Source: Amylibacter marinus
Lineage (GTDB): Bacteria; Pseudomonadota; Alphaproteobacteria; Rhodobacterales; Rhodobacteraceae
Length of the DNA stretch: 64,000 nucleotides
NCBI RefSeq assembly: GCF_030160015.1
Contig: NZ_BSNN01000002.1
Span: 1,172,303 to 1,236,302, forward strand
Direction of reading: 5' to 3'
Under the pieces are notes generated by a model that was given only the letters and a program-made list of their open reading frames with translations, made no database searches and was not told the origin of the DNA. The translations under genes and the position numbers were made by a program. Below, piece by piece: positions 1 to 9,143 of this stretch. Every line of letters begins with the position of its first letter. The stretch's first letter is position 1.

Positions 1-384
1 TTGGGCCACCACCGCGATGATATCTTAGAAACCTTTTTCATGAACCTATTCCATGGCGGGCGGCTGGCCACCATGCCGCCCAAACTGGTCAATGACGAGG
101 GCGATCTATTCGTGTATCGCCCGCTGGCCCATGTGGCCGAGGCCGATTGTGAGAAATTTGCCAATGCCATGAATTATCCCATTATCCCCTGCGATCTGTG
201 CGGTTCCCAAGATGGGCTACAACGTCAACAGGTGAAACAAATGATCGATCAATGGGAACAAAACAGCCCCGGCCGACGCCAAGTGCTGTTCAAATCCTTA
301 ACAAATGCGCGTCCCAGCCACCTGTTGGATGAAAAACTGTTCGATTTCGCAGGGCTTACGCGCCCCAATCCCAAAACCCCATAG
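1..384 (+). CDS. ttcA: tRNA-cytidine(32) 2-sulfurtransferase TtcA, C-terminal part (5' truncated by window edge)
   Basis: This is the last 127 codons of TtcA, which puts sulfur on C2 of cytidine 32 in certain tRNAs in the cytoplasm using an ATP-activated, iron-sulfur dependent mechanism. The visible motifs are [14 protein letters not shown], typical of the PP-loop ATPase core, and IPCDLCGSQ, which carries the C-terminal Cys-x2-Cys pair of the family. The N-terminal SGGKDS loop and first Cys pair lie outside the window, so the TTG at position 1 is just an internal codon. The stop TAG ends at 384, and 79 bases separate it from yidC on the same strand. Confidence 0.92.
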   Translation: MGHHRDDILETFFMNLFHGGRLATMPPKLVNDEGDLFVYRPLAHVAEADCEKFANAMNYPIIPCDLCGSQDGLQRQQVKQMIDQWEQNSPGRRQVLFKSLTNARPSHLLDEKLFDFAGLTRPNPKTP

Positions 385-463
385 CCGATCAATCTCTTGA
401 CCTTTGGGCCAAGAGTCTATTGAAGCTATCTAACCTCAAAATTCCAGTTATTCGGGCCTAGAA

Positions 464-2302
464 ATGCAAGACGATAGTAACAAGAATATGATCCTTGCCA
501 CCGTGCTAAGCATGTTGGTTCTGTTGGTGTGGTTTATTATTTTCCCACCAGAGCAACCCCAACCTGTACAACAAACACAGGTGGTGAATGCAGATGGATC
601 CGTGCAACCCCCACAAAACAGCACAGGTTCGCTGGCCCCCAGCATTACCACCACCGCCACGCAAACCCGCGACGGTGCCTTGGCCAGCAGTGCACGTCTA
701 CCCATTAAAACAGACCGCCTAGAGGGGTCGTTGTCGTTGACGGGTGCACGCATCGATGATCTGCGCTTGATCGATTACAATCGCAAACAAAACGACGATA
801 GCGAAAAGGTCACCCTCTTGTCCCCTGCGGGCGGGCCGGCGGCCTATTATATCCTGCACGGCTTTATTCCCGCGGGATCCCTGACCTATGATGATGTCCC
901 CGGCGCCAGCACCCCATGGGCGATCGAGGCAGGCAACACCCTAACCCAAAACACCCCCGTAACATTGAAATGGGAAAATGCTTCTGGCCTGATTTTCCGC
1001 CGCACCTTGTCGATCGATGACAACTATATGTTCAACGTTCAGCAAACCGTCGAAAACACCGGCCCCGGCGATGTGATCCTGCAACCCTACGGCATGATCG
1101 TACAGCGCGGCCCAATTGCCCGCGCCGCCTATGGCCGCAAAGAAAGCTCGACCGGCGGTGTATACATCCTACACGAGGGTATCATCCTAAATGATGGTGA
1201 GGCCCGCGAAGAAATCGACTACAAAGATATGCCAGACGAGGACTACTCTGATCGCGAACGCGCCAACCTGCGCATTATCCCCGCCGACCAAAACGGCTGG
1301 ATCGGCTTTACAGGTAAATACTGGATGACCACGCTGATTCCGGATGCGGTCAACGGCTTTGATGCGGTATCGAAATACACCGAAGGCGCGGATCGCTACC
1401 AAGCAGAGGCCCGCCAAAAGCCGATCACAGTGGCCGCAGGCTCCTCCACCACCGTGACATCGCGCCTATTTGCTGGCGCCAAGGAATACCAAACCATCAA
1501 GGACTATGGAAATGAGGCCGGTATTGCCGATTTCATCGATAGCATTGACTGGGGCTGGTTCTTCTTCCTAACCAAGCCGATGTTCGCCGTACTGCATTGG
1601 CTGAATGGCATCATTGGCAACATGGGTTGGGCAATTATCGCCCTGACCGTGCTGATCAAGGCCATCCTATTCCCGCTCGCCTATAAATCATTTGTCTCTA
1701 TGGCCCGCATGAAAGAATTGCAGCCAGAAATGGAGAAACTGAAGGAAAAACACGGCGATGATCGTGCAGCCATGCAACAAGAGGTGATGAAGCTGTACCG
1801 CACCAAGAAGGTGAACCCTGCGGCGGGTTGTCTGCCGATCTTGCTGCAAATCCCGATCTTCTTCTCGCTGTACAAAGTGATCTTCGTAACTCTGGAATTG
1901 CGCCATGCGCCATTTATTGGCTGGCTAACAGACCTGTCAGTGCCTGATCCAACCTCTATCCTGAACCTCTTTGGCCTATTGCCATGGGGTGTTCCGGGGC
2001 CAGAAAACTTCTTTGCTATTTTCTCTATTGGTGTTTGGCCGATCATCATGGGCATAACCATGTGGCTACAACAAAAGCTGAACCCAGCCCCCACGGATAA
2101 AACACAGGCACAGATTTTCGCATGGATGCCCTTTATCTTTATGTTCATGCTGGGCGGCTTTGCCTCTGGTCTGGTGATTTACTGGGTGGCCAACAATACG
2201 CTGACCTTTATTCAGCAATACACCATCATGCGCTCACAGGGTGTGAAACCAGACATTCTAGGCAACATCTTTAAGCGCCTGAAAAAAGAAGAGGCAAAAT
2301 AA
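464..2302 (+). CDS. yidC: Membrane protein insertase YidC
   Basis: YidC inserts and folds inner-membrane proteins, alone or with SecYEG. The 612-residue product has the layout of Gram-negative YidC: an N-terminal membrane segment (about residues 8-27, followed by FPPEQPQP), a large periplasmic beta domain (about 60-355), and a conserved C-terminal core of five membrane segments starting near WGWFFFLTKPMF. The cytoplasmic loop contains KELQPEMEKLKEKHGDDR, and NPAAGCLPILLQIPIFFSLY follows. The length matches alphaproteobacterial YidC. Its stop overlaps the next start (TAATG), so the MOSC gene and engB are probably cotranscribed and translationally coupled. Confidence 0.97.
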   Translation: MQDDSNKNMILATVLSMLVLLVWFIIFPPEQPQPVQQTQVVNADGSVQPPQNSTGSLAPSITTTATQTRDGALASSARLPIKTDRLEGSLSLTGARIDDLRLIDYNRKQNDDSEKVTLLSPAGGPAAYYILHGFIPAGSLTYDDVPGASTPWAIEAGNTLTQNTPVTLKWENASGLIFRRTLSIDDNYMFNVQQTVENTGPGDVILQPYGMIVQRGPIARAAYGRKESSTGGVYILHEGIILNDGEAREEIDYKDMPDEDYSDRERANLRIIPADQNGWIGFTGKYWMTTLIPDAVNGFDAVSKYTEGADRYQAEARQKPITVAAGSSTTVTSRLFAGAKEYQTIKDYGNEAGIADFIDSIDWGWFFFLTKPMFAVLHWLNGIIGNMGWAIIALTVLIKAILFPLAYKSFVSMARMKELQPEMEKLKEKHGDDRAAMQQEVMKLYRTKKVNPAAGCLPILLQIPIFFSLYKVIFVTLELRHAPFIGWLTDLSVPDPTSILNLFGLLPWGVPGPENFFAIFSIGVWPIIMGITMWLQQKLNPAPTDKTQAQIFAWMPFIFMFMLGGFASGLVIYWVANNTLTFIQQYTIMRSQGVKPDILGNIFKRLKKEEAK

Positions 2303-3051
2303 TGGGAACCGTCACCAACCTGTGGCGGCATCCGATCAAGGGGGTCGGATGCGAACCCCTAACAACCAGCCTGATGATCCATGGGCAATGCATGCCAATG
2401 GATCGTCACTGGGCCCTAGCCCACAGCGCCAGCAAGGCCGATTTTGATAATCCGCAATGGGCCCGCTGTTTGAATTTTGCGCGCGGTGCACGTACCTATT
2501 CGTTGATGGCCGTCACCGCATCCCTGGATGAAACCAGCGGTGAAATCACCCTTAACCACCCAGATCAACCCAGCATCACCCTAGATCCAGAACAGGACGA
2601 ACCCGCCCTGATCCAATGGGTGCGCGCCATTTCTGACCCAGACCGCGTGATGCCAGAGCGCCTTTACAAGGCTGATCGCGGCCTAACCGACAGCCGAGAA
2701 CAGACGGTCTCGATCCTCAGCAATTCCAGCCTAAGCGCCCTTGGACAGTCCATGGGAATGGATCTCGATCAACGCCGCTTTCGCGGGAATATCTGGCTAG
2801 ATGGTCTGGCCCCATGGCAAGAGTTTGATCTGGTCGGTCAGGTTCTGCGCATCGGTAGCGCTGAATTTGATATCATCGACCCAATCGAACGCTGTATGGC
2901 CACCACGGTGAACCCCGATTCCGGCACATCAGATGCCCCCACCCTAGCAACACTAGAGCGCGACCATGGCCATAGAAATTTCGGCATCTTTGGTGTGGTG
3001 CGAAAAACCGGCACCATAACTCTTGGCGATACAGCACAGGTCATCTCATGA
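2302..3051 (+). CDS. MOSC domain-containing protein
   Basis: This 249-residue protein has the MOSC N-terminal beta-barrel layout at its start (VTNLWRHPIKGVGCEPL) and a C-terminal MOSC domain with the patch DPIERCMATTVNP, where the conserved Cys sits. MOSC proteins bind sulfur or molybdenum-cofactor-linked groups, and the relatives mARC and YiiM reduce N-hydroxylated compounds. The substrate of this one is not known. The gene overlaps yidC by one base and engB by four, a placement I recall from other Rhodobacterales. Family assignment is good and function is open. Confidence 0.85.
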   Translation: MGTVTNLWRHPIKGVGCEPLTTSLMIHGQCMPMDRHWALAHSASKADFDNPQWARCLNFARGARTYSLMAVTASLDETSGEITLNHPDQPSITLDPEQDEPALIQWVRAISDPDRVMPERLYKADRGLTDSREQTVSILSNSSLSALGQSMGMDLDQRRFRGNIWLDGLAPWQEFDLVGQVLRIGSAEFDIIDPIERCMATTVNPDSGTSDAPTLATLERDHGHRNFGIFGVVRKTGTITLGDTAQVIS

Positions 3052-3698
3052 AAATCGACTATACATTGGCCCCCGATCCTGAAAAACCGGAAATCGAGGC
3101 CGCGCGTTTGCTCTTTGCACAAGAAACTGATTTCTTAAAGGGCGTGGTGGCCATGGATGGCATGCCCCCCGCTGATCGCCTAGAGGTTTGCTTTGCGGGA
3201 CGCTCGAATGTAGGTAAATCCAGCCTGATCAATGCCCTAACCGGGCGTAAATCTCTGGCCCGTACATCCAATACGCCCGGCCGTACCCAAGAGATCAATT
3301 TCTTCACCCTACACGACAGCCATTATCTGGTGGATGTGCCCGGCTATGGTTTTGCCAATGCCCCCCTGCCCGTTGTCAAAAAATGGCAAGCCCTGCTAAA
3401 GGCCTATCTCTCGGGGCGCGCCTCTTTGCGCCGCGTGTTCCTGTTGATCGACAGCCGCCACGGCCCCAAGGCGGTGGACGAGGAGATCATGGCACTGCTG
3501 GGTAAATCGGCTGTGACCTTTCAGGTGGTTTTGACCAAATCAGACAAGCCCAAGAAGGGCGAGCTGGACAAAATCATCACCAAAACCAAAGAGGTGGTTT
3601 CAAAATACCCCGCCGCCTATCCGGAATTCATCTTGACCAGTTCAGAAAAAGGCGATGGCATAGCCACCCTGCGCAATACCATCCGCACACTGGTTTAA
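3048..3698 (+). CDS. engB: Ribosome biogenesis GTP-binding protein EngB/YihA/YsxC
   Basis: EngB is an essential TrmE-Era-EngA family GTPase involved in late assembly of the large ribosomal subunit. The 216-residue product shows G1 (GRSNVGKSS), the switch region NTPGRTQEINFF, G3 (DVPGYG), G4 (TKSD) and a G5-like TSS. The length is normal for the family. It begins inside the stop of the MOSC gene (ATGA), which points to coupled translation from the yidC message. A 47-base gap separates it from argB. Confidence 0.96.
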   Translation: MKIDYTLAPDPEKPEIEAARLLFAQETDFLKGVVAMDGMPPADRLEVCFAGRSNVGKSSLINALTGRKSLARTSNTPGRTQEINFFTLHDSHYLVDVPGYGFANAPLPVVKKWQALLKAYLSGRASLRRVFLLIDSRHGPKAVDEEIMALLGKSAVTFQVVLTKSDKPKKGELDKIITKTKEVVSKYPAAYPEFILTSSEKGDGIATLRNTIRTLV

Positions 3699-3745
3699 AC
3701 CTTTGAAATTCGCACCAATCACGCTATCCAAGTAGAAAACAACAA

Positions 3746-4621
3746 ATGGCCGCGCAAATGGAGAAATCACAAGCAATGAAACGCGACTCTATCGCCACCG
3801 CTCGCATGCTGTCTGAGGCCCTGCCTCATATTCAGCGCCACGATGGATCGATCATCGTGATCAAATTGGGCGGGCATGCCATGTCATCCCCCGATGCTAT
3901 GGCTAGTTTTGCGCGTGATATTGTGATGATGCACCAGTGTAATCTAAAGCCAGTGATCGTGCACGGCGGCGGGCCCATGATTAATGCCATGCTGGAAAAG
4001 CTGGAAATCCCAACAGAATTCAAAGACGGCAAGCGGATATCAACCCCGGAAACGGTAGAGGTGGTTGAAATGGTGCTGTCTGGTACCGTGAATAAAACCA
4101 TCGTTCAGGCTATCAATGATCAGGGCGGGCGCGCGGTGGGCCTATCGGGCAAGGATGCTAAGCTGTTAGTCTGTGATCAGGCCGAAGGCGGGTTGGGACT
4201 GGTAGGTGCCCCCAAGAAGGTTAACGCAGGTGTTATAACGGCCATGCTGGATGGCGGGTTCATCCCGGTGATAGCCCCCTTAGGCGCGGGGGAACAGGGT
4301 CAGACCTTTAACGTAAATGGTGATACCGCCGCAGGGGCAATCGCGGGCGGATTGGATGCAGATCGCCTGTTGTTGCTAACGGATGTAGCGGGTGTAAAGG
4401 ATGGCGAAGGCGATGTTTTGACCAACCTCTCGGCTGAGCAGGTACATGCAATGACCCAAAGCGGAGTCATTTCAGGCGGCATGATCCCCAAAACCCAAAC
4501 CGCCCTAGATGCCATAAGCAACGGCGTTCGCGCAGTTGTGATTTTGGATGGGCGCGCGGATAATGCATGTTTGTTGGAATTGTTTACAGACCACGGCGCA
4601 GGATCAATGATCCGCGCCTAA
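3746..4621 (+). CDS. argB: Acetylglutamate kinase
   Basis: ArgB phosphorylates N-acetyl-L-glutamate, the second step of arginine synthesis, and is the usual feedback-regulated point. The product of up to 291 residues shows the amino-acid-kinase fold signatures [42 protein letters not shown] and the C-terminal [14 protein letters not shown]. Start choice is uncertain. The ATG at 3746 gives ten extra residues, while the ATG at 3776 ([10 protein letters not shown]) matches where most relatives begin. Neither has a strong Shine-Dalgarno sequence. argH lies in the same window at 46 kb, but the two are not in one operon. Confidence 0.95.
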   Translation: MAAQMEKSQAMKRDSIATARMLSEALPHIQRHDGSIIVIKLGGHAMSSPDAMASFARDIVMMHQCNLKPVIVHGGGPMINAMLEKLEIPTEFKDGKRISTPETVEVVEMVLSGTVNKTIVQAINDQGGRAVGLSGKDAKLLVCDQAEGGLGLVGAPKKVNAGVITAMLDGGFIPVIAPLGAGEQGQTFNVNGDTAAGAIAGGLDADRLLLLTDVAGVKDGEGDVLTNLSAEQVHAMTQSGVISGGMIPKTQTALDAISNGVRAVVILDGRADNACLLELFTDHGAGSMIRA

Positions 4622-4631
4622 AGGCGGGATA

Positions 4632-5423
4632 ATGAACGACGCAACACTACGACTGGCGATTTTCTTGGGGCTATTGGCCCTGTTGATTGCGGCGGAATAT
4701 ATGGTGCCACAACGCGCGCGCGCACTACCGCGCACATCACGCTGGCGCACCAATATTTCCGTAGCCTTCTTGAATGTTGTCACCCTGTGGATCATGGGCG
4801 CACTTCTGCCTGTGATGGCAGTGGGGGCCGCGCTTGATGCTGGGGCGCATGGTTTTGGTCTGCTAAACCACCTCTCTTTGCCCTATGCTGTGGAATTTAT
4901 GATCGCACTCATCGCGCTGGATTTCTCGATCTGGGCGCAACATCTGATCACCCATAAAATCCCACTGTTGTGGCGCCTGCACCGCGTGCACCATGCGGAT
5001 CGCGATATGGATGTGACCACGGCTGTGCGCTTCCATCCCGTAGAAATCGCGCTATCGATGGCCTTGAAAATCGGGCTGATTTATGCGCTGGGTCCTGCCG
5101 CCTTGGCGGTGCTAACATTCGAGGCATTGTTGAACGGTTTGGCCATGTTCAACCACGCCAATATCAAATTGCCGCCTCGGGTTGATGCGATTCTGCGCCT
5201 GTTTATCGTGACCCCAGATATGCATCTGGTGCATCATTCAACAGACCGCGCAGAACACGACAGCAATTATGGCTTTGGGCTGTCGATCTGGGATCGGCTA
5301 TTTGGCACCTATACCGCCAGACCGCGCAATGGGGTGCGCGATATGCGCATTGGCCTGCACTGGCAGGATGACCGGCCCAGCCGCCTGAAATGGGTGCTTG
5401 GCCTGCCCTTTCATAAAAAATGA
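4632..5423 (+). CDS. Sterol desaturase / fatty acid hydroxylase family membrane protein
   Basis: This 263-residue integral membrane protein carries the histidine clusters of di-iron hydroxylases: HLITHK, HRVHHADRDMD, FNHANIK and HLVHHS. Four hydrophobic segments surround them. Members hydroxylate or desaturate lipid chains such as ornithine lipids, carotenoids or sterol-like substrates at the inner membrane. The exact substrate cannot be read here. It starts 10 bases after argB and its end overlaps the next gene by four bases (ATGA). Confidence 0.85.
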   Translation: MNDATLRLAIFLGLLALLIAAEYMVPQRARALPRTSRWRTNISVAFLNVVTLWIMGALLPVMAVGAALDAGAHGFGLLNHLSLPYAVEFMIALIALDFSIWAQHLITHKIPLLWRLHRVHHADRDMDVTTAVRFHPVEIALSMALKIGLIYALGPAALAVLTFEALLNGLAMFNHANIKLPPRVDAILRLFIVTPDMHLVHHSTDRAEHDSNYGFGLSIWDRLFGTYTARPRNGVRDMRIGLHWQDDRPSRLKWVLGLPFHKK

Positions 5424-6070
5424 CCCTGTCGCAGATAAACACCGTGGCCCTGGCGCAGGGGCTGGTGATCAACGGGGCCTTCCATCCCGAAATTTCAGAT
5501 AACATCGCGGCAAAAACCCTTATTTTACTGGGGCCATCTCAAGGGTTCTGGGATATTTTTAGCACCTCGCCAGAATATAATGACCGCAAAGATAACCCTC
5601 TGGATCGCTGGTCTATGCGCATCATTACCGCCATAGCACAGGAATTTAACGCCACACCACAATTCCCCTTCGGAGGGCCACCCTATGCGCCCTTTCTAAG
5701 TTGGGCCATAGAAAGCCAACGGGCCTGGCCTTCGCCCATTGGTATGTTGGTGCACGACAATCAGGGGCTAATGGTTTCTTATCGCGGTGCCCTGTTGCTG
5801 GATCACCCCCTGCCCCTGCCTACACCACCCAGCGCCAGCCCCTGTGGCACCTGCGACGCCCAGCCCTGCACCAGCGCCTGCCCTGTGGATGCCTTTGCGC
5901 AGGGCGGCTATGACGTGGCGCGGTGTCGAACATACCTGCACAGCCCCGAGGGCCAAACCTGTCTCGAGGGTGGGTGCCTTGCGCGTAGGGCCTGCCCGAT
6001 CTCCAAACCCAAGTCTCGCCCCAAGGGTCACAATCTGTTACATATGATCCCATTCAAGGAGAACACATGA
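5420..6070 (+). CDS. 4Fe-4S ferredoxin-like protein, QueG-like cysteine pattern
   Basis: The 216-residue product has about 135 N-terminal residues without a recognisable motif, then a cysteine-rich C-terminal third: CGTCDAQPCTSACPVDAF, a later CRTYL, and CLEGGCLARRACP. The CxxCxxxxCxxxCP spacing fits a 4Fe-4S cluster, and the extra cysteines could hold a second one. The layout recalls a shortened epoxyqueuosine reductase (QueG), but it is too short and the N-terminal part is not clearly cobalamin-binding. Redox partner and substrate are unknown. It is coupled to genes on both sides by four-base overlaps. Confidence 0.7.
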   Translation: MTLSQINTVALAQGLVINGAFHPEISDNIAAKTLILLGPSQGFWDIFSTSPEYNDRKDNPLDRWSMRIITAIAQEFNATPQFPFGGPPYAPFLSWAIESQRAWPSPIGMLVHDNQGLMVSYRGALLLDHPLPLPTPPSASPCGTCDAQPCTSACPVDAFAQGGYDVARCRTYLHSPEGQTCLEGGCLARRACPISKPKSRPKGHNLLHMIPFKENT

Positions 6071-6570
6071 AAAAATTGATACTGACCAGACATGCCAAAT
6101 CAGATTGGAACAACCTGAACGCTTCGGATCACGAGCGCACCCTGAATCCCGCTGGACGATCCGCCTGTGGGATTATAGCGCGCTGGCTAATTGACCAAGC
6201 GACCCTGCCCAAGCAGGTTCTATGCTCGGATGCCACCAGATGCGTAGAGACATGGTCTTATCTTGAGGCAGATCTGAATACAGATATCGAGGCGAATTAT
6301 CTTCGCAACCTCTATAATGCCAGCGCCGATCAGATCAGCGCACAACTAAAATCTGCCTCTGGAGATTGCGTCATGCTATTGGCCCATAATCCAGGCATCG
6401 CCGAGGCCGCCAGCCAACTGTGTAAAACCCCGCCAAACCACCATAAATTCGCCAGCTACCCAGCGGCAGCGACTGTAATACTGGAATTCGAGATCGCCAA
6501 TTGGGCCGATTTGACACCCCATAGCGGCACCGTATTAGGCTTTACCGTACCCAAAGATCATATGGCCTAG
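6067..6570 (+). CDS. SixA-like histidine phosphatase family protein
   Basis: The 167-residue product is a small single-domain member of the phosphoglycerate-mutase-like histidine phosphatases. The catalytic RHx motif is at the start (LILTRHAKSDWNN, His about residue 8), and the second catalytic His lies in MLLAHNPGIAEAAS. The short form without a cap domain is the SixA type, which removes phosphate from phosphohistidine in proteins. The target is unknown. The window also encodes HPr, but nothing in the sequence links the two directly. It overlaps the ferredoxin-like gene by four bases. Confidence 0.85.
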   Translation: MKKLILTRHAKSDWNNLNASDHERTLNPAGRSACGIIARWLIDQATLPKQVLCSDATRCVETWSYLEADLNTDIEANYLRNLYNASADQISAQLKSASGDCVMLLAHNPGIAEAASQLCKTPPNHHKFASYPAAATVILEFEIANWADLTPHSGTVLGFTVPKDHMA

Positions 6571-6623
6571 CACCGCGCCACAAATCGGGCTATGACCATA
6601 GAATACTAATTCACAGGGGCCCC

Positions 6624-7454
6624 ATGCCACAATCGATCTTGATCACAGGCTGTTCGTCTGGCATCGGCTATGATGCCGCACATACATTGCACAAACAGGG
6701 TTGGCAGGTCTTTGCCACCTGCCGACAACAGGTTGATTGCGACCGCCTGCGCACCGAGGGGCTAAACAGCTTGGTATTAGATTATGCTGATGAGGCCTCG
6801 ATCAAACAGGCCCTTGCACAGGTGTTGGATCAAACTGGCGGCACGCTCGATGCACTGTATAACAACGGTGCCTTTGCGCAGCCTGGGCTGGTTCAGGATT
6901 ACCCCCGAGATGCATTGCGTGCAATATTCGAGGTAAACCTGTTTGGCTATTTTGACCTGATAAACCAAGTCCTGCCCGTGATGTTCAAACAAGGCCATGG
7001 GCGGATCATAAACTGTTCGTCGGTGCTAGGGCTTGGGGCATTGCGCGCCCGCGGCGCCTATAATTCCACCAAGTTCGCCATGGAGGGCCTGACCGATACC
7101 CTGCGCCTAGAGCTTAGGAAAACCCCCATCCACATTTGCCTGATAGAACCCGGGCCCATCACCACCGATATCCGCACCAAGGCCCAACCGCATTTTGAAA
7201 AATGGATCGATTGGGAAAAATCACAGGGACGCCTTTTCTACGAAAAACAATTGATACCGCGCCTCTACGCCACCAACACCACCCCAGATTTCGGCGAATT
7301 GCCCGCCAGCGCCGTGACCAAAAAGCTGATCCATGCGTTGACGTCCAATCGACCAAAGCCGCGCTACTATGTCACCGTGCCAACCTATATGGTAGGGATT
7401 ATGAAACGATTGCTCAGCACCCGCGCGCTTGATCGCGTACTGGGGCGGATGTAA
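6624..7454 (+). CDS. Short-chain dehydrogenase/reductase (SDR) family oxidoreductase
   Basis: This classical SDR of 276 residues has the dinucleotide-binding motif ITGCSSGIGYDAA, a modified NNG motif (YNNGAFAQPG), the catalytic serine in INCSSVLG and the Tyr-x3-Lys pair in GAYNSTKFAMEG. The stretch LIEPGPITTDI after the active site is typical. An Arg following the first strand (TCRQQ) favours NADPH. Substrate is not predictable. A 53-base gap separates it from the SixA-like gene, and the next gene starts 20 bases later. Confidence 0.88.
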   Translation: MPQSILITGCSSGIGYDAAHTLHKQGWQVFATCRQQVDCDRLRTEGLNSLVLDYADEASIKQALAQVLDQTGGTLDALYNNGAFAQPGLVQDYPRDALRAIFEVNLFGYFDLINQVLPVMFKQGHGRIINCSSVLGLGALRARGAYNSTKFAMEGLTDTLRLELRKTPIHICLIEPGPITTDIRTKAQPHFEKWIDWEKSQGRLFYEKQLIPRLYATNTTPDFGELPASAVTKKLIHALTSNRPKPRYYVTVPTYMVGIMKRLLSTRALDRVLGRM

Positions 7455-7474
7455 CCTAAACCAAAGGCCACCTG

Positions 7475-7675
7475 ATGTTTGACCCTCTCTATATTCTTGT
7501 TTTGCTTGCGCTTTTGGCCGTTGTGGTGGTGCTCACCATCGGGCTGTTAGGCTTTATGACTGGTGGCGAGTTTAACCGCAAATATGCCAATAAGCTGATG
7601 CGCTTGCGCATCGTCATGCAGGCGGTTGCGGTGGTTCTGATTCTAATCTTTATCGCACTACGGGGTGGCAGTTGA
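7475..7675 (+). CDS. HIG1-type twin-transmembrane small protein
   Basis: The 66-residue product has two membrane segments (about 5-27 and 45-62) joined by a short loop containing GGEFNRKYANKLMRLRIVMQ. The R-x-R-x3-Q spacing (RLRIVMQ) matches the signature of the hypoxia-induced gene 1 (HIG1) domain. HIG1 proteins associate with cytochrome c oxidase or respiratory supercomplexes in mitochondria and some alphaproteobacteria, so a respiratory role is a reasonable inference. Its stop overlaps the next start (TGATG), so it is translated with the cobalamin adenosyltransferase gene. Confidence 0.8.
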   Translation: MFDPLYILVLLALLAVVVVLTIGLLGFMTGGEFNRKYANKLMRLRIVMQAVAVVLILIFIALRGGS

Positions 7676-8247
7676 TGGTTCGCCTAGACAAAATATATAC
7701 CCGCAAGGGCGACAGCGGCAAAACCGCATTGGGAAATGGCGCGCGTGTTGCCAAACATGATCCACGGGTCAATGCTTATGGCACCGTCGATGAAACCAAT
7801 TCTTGCGTCGGCCTTGCCCGCCTACACGCCACGGGCGATATGGATGTAGCATTGGCACGCATCCAAAATGACCTATTTGATCTGGGCGCAGACCTCTGCC
7901 GCCCCGATATGGCCCGCGACAAGGATGCCGAGTACCAACCGTTGCGCGCAAATGACGCACAGGTCGCACGCCTAGAGGCCGAAATCGACGAGATGAACAC
8001 CGAACTGGCCCCCCTAAGCAGTTTTATCCTACCCGGAGGCACCCCAGTGGCGGCACATTTGCACCTATGTCGCACTGTTTCGCGCCGTGCGGAACGTTTG
8101 GCGGTAGAATTAGCGGAATCCGAGGATATAAACCCCGCGGTTATTCAATATTTGAACCGTTTATCCGATTGGTTTTTCGTTGCCAGCCGCTGGGCGAACG
8201 AAAAAGGCGCCTCAGACGTGTTGTGGGTGCCCGGTGCGAACCGTTAA
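7675..8247 (+). CDS. Corrinoid adenosyltransferase, PduO type
   Basis: The enzyme transfers the adenosyl group of ATP to cob(I)alamin to make coenzyme B12. The family signatures are GDSGKTALGNGARVAKHD near the N terminus (ATP site), GTVDETNSCVGLAR, and LCRTVSRRAERLAVEL near the C terminus. I place the start at the ATG at 7675, giving 190 residues, rather than at a TTG three bases upstream, because the ATG forms a TGATG overlap with the preceding stop. The length matches the PduO family. A 134-base gap separates it from etfB. Confidence 0.93.
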   Translation: MVRLDKIYTRKGDSGKTALGNGARVAKHDPRVNAYGTVDETNSCVGLARLHATGDMDVALARIQNDLFDLGADLCRPDMARDKDAEYQPLRANDAQVARLEAEIDEMNTELAPLSSFILPGGTPVAAHLHLCRTVSRRAERLAVELAESEDINPAVIQYLNRLSDWFFVASRWANEKGASDVLWVPGANR

Positions 8248-8381
8248 TGAACACTATCGCACTTACGCGACGTTTTCCGACAGTTGACTGGTTATTTTGC
8301 ACTTTTCTGTGCGAAACACATTGTTTAAACCAATCACAGTATGTTCCGCCCAAAACCTTGGGCTCTTAGAGGAGAAACGCA
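8248..8381 (+). promoter_or_regulatory. Probable promoter and leader of etfBA
   Basis: This is the only sizeable gap between 6.6 and 10 kb, and it precedes a highly expressed gene pair. It contains an inverted repeat GCAC-N6-GTGC (8299-8312) and ends with a strong ribosome site, GAGGAGAAA, just ahead of the GTG start at 8382. A TTGACT at 8284 could be a -35 element, but I do not see a convincing -10 at the right distance. The assignment as promoter is inferred from position. Confidence 0.45.
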
Positions 8382-9143
8382 GTGAAGGTTATTGTACCCG
8401 TCAAACGCGTGATCGATTATAACGTAAAGGTACGTGTAAAAGCGGACGGAAGCGGTGTTGATCTCGCCAATGTAAAAATGTCTATGAACCCATTCGACGA
8501 AATAGCCGTCGAAGAGGCGATTCGCCTGAAAGAGGCTGGAAAAGTAGAAGAGATCGTTGCGGTTTCTATCGGTGTTAAGCAATCCCAGGAAACATTGCGC
8601 ACCGCCTTGGCCATGGGTGCAGATCGCGCGATCCTGATCGTCGCATCCGAGGATGTGCACAACGATATCGAACCTCTGGCCGTTGCAAAATTGCTAAAGG
8701 CTGTGATCGACGAGGAAAAACCAGAATTGGTTCTTTGCGGTAAACAAGCCATCGACAACGATATGAACGCCACCGGCCAAATGCTATCTGCATTGCTGGG
8801 CTGGTCACAGGCCACATATGCATCCGAGGTTGCCCTTGAGAGCGATAGCGCCACAGTCACACGCGAAGTGGACGGCGGCTTGCAAACCATCAAGGTGAAG
8901 TTGCCTGCGATCATCTCTGTTGATCTACGCCTGAACGAGCCGCGCTACGCATCTCTTCCCAATATCATGAAGGCCAAGAAAAAGCCGCTGGACGAGAAAA
9001 CCGCCGCTGATCTAGGTGTCGATGTAACACCACGCCTTGAAATTGTGAAAACATCAGAGCCAGCCGAACGCGCTGCAGGTGTGATCGTATCCGACGTGGC
9101 CGAATTGGTTGCCAAACTTAAAGACGAAGCAGGGGTGATATAA
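8382..9143 (+). CDS. etfB: Electron transfer flavoprotein subunit beta
   Basis: EtfB is the AMP-binding small subunit of the heterodimer that carries electrons from acyl-CoA and other dehydrogenases to ETF:quinone oxidoreductase. The 253-residue product begins [20 protein letters not shown] and contains [30 protein letters not shown] and the C-terminal KAKKKPL region typical of the family. It starts at GTG, supported by a GAGGAG Shine-Dalgarno sequence upstream. It overlaps etfA by one base (TAATG). In related genomes a 3-hydroxybutyryl-CoA dehydrogenase often follows the pair; here it does not. Confidence 0.97.
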   Translation: MKVIVPVKRVIDYNVKVRVKADGSGVDLANVKMSMNPFDEIAVEEAIRLKEAGKVEEIVAVSIGVKQSQETLRTALAMGADRAILIVASEDVHNDIEPLAVAKLLKAVIDEEKPELVLCGKQAIDNDMNATGQMLSALLGWSQATYASEVALESDSATVTREVDGGLQTIKVKLPAIISVDLRLNEPRYASLPNIMKAKKKPLDEKTAADLGVDVTPRLEIVKTSEPAERAAGVIVSDVAELVAKLKDEAGVI

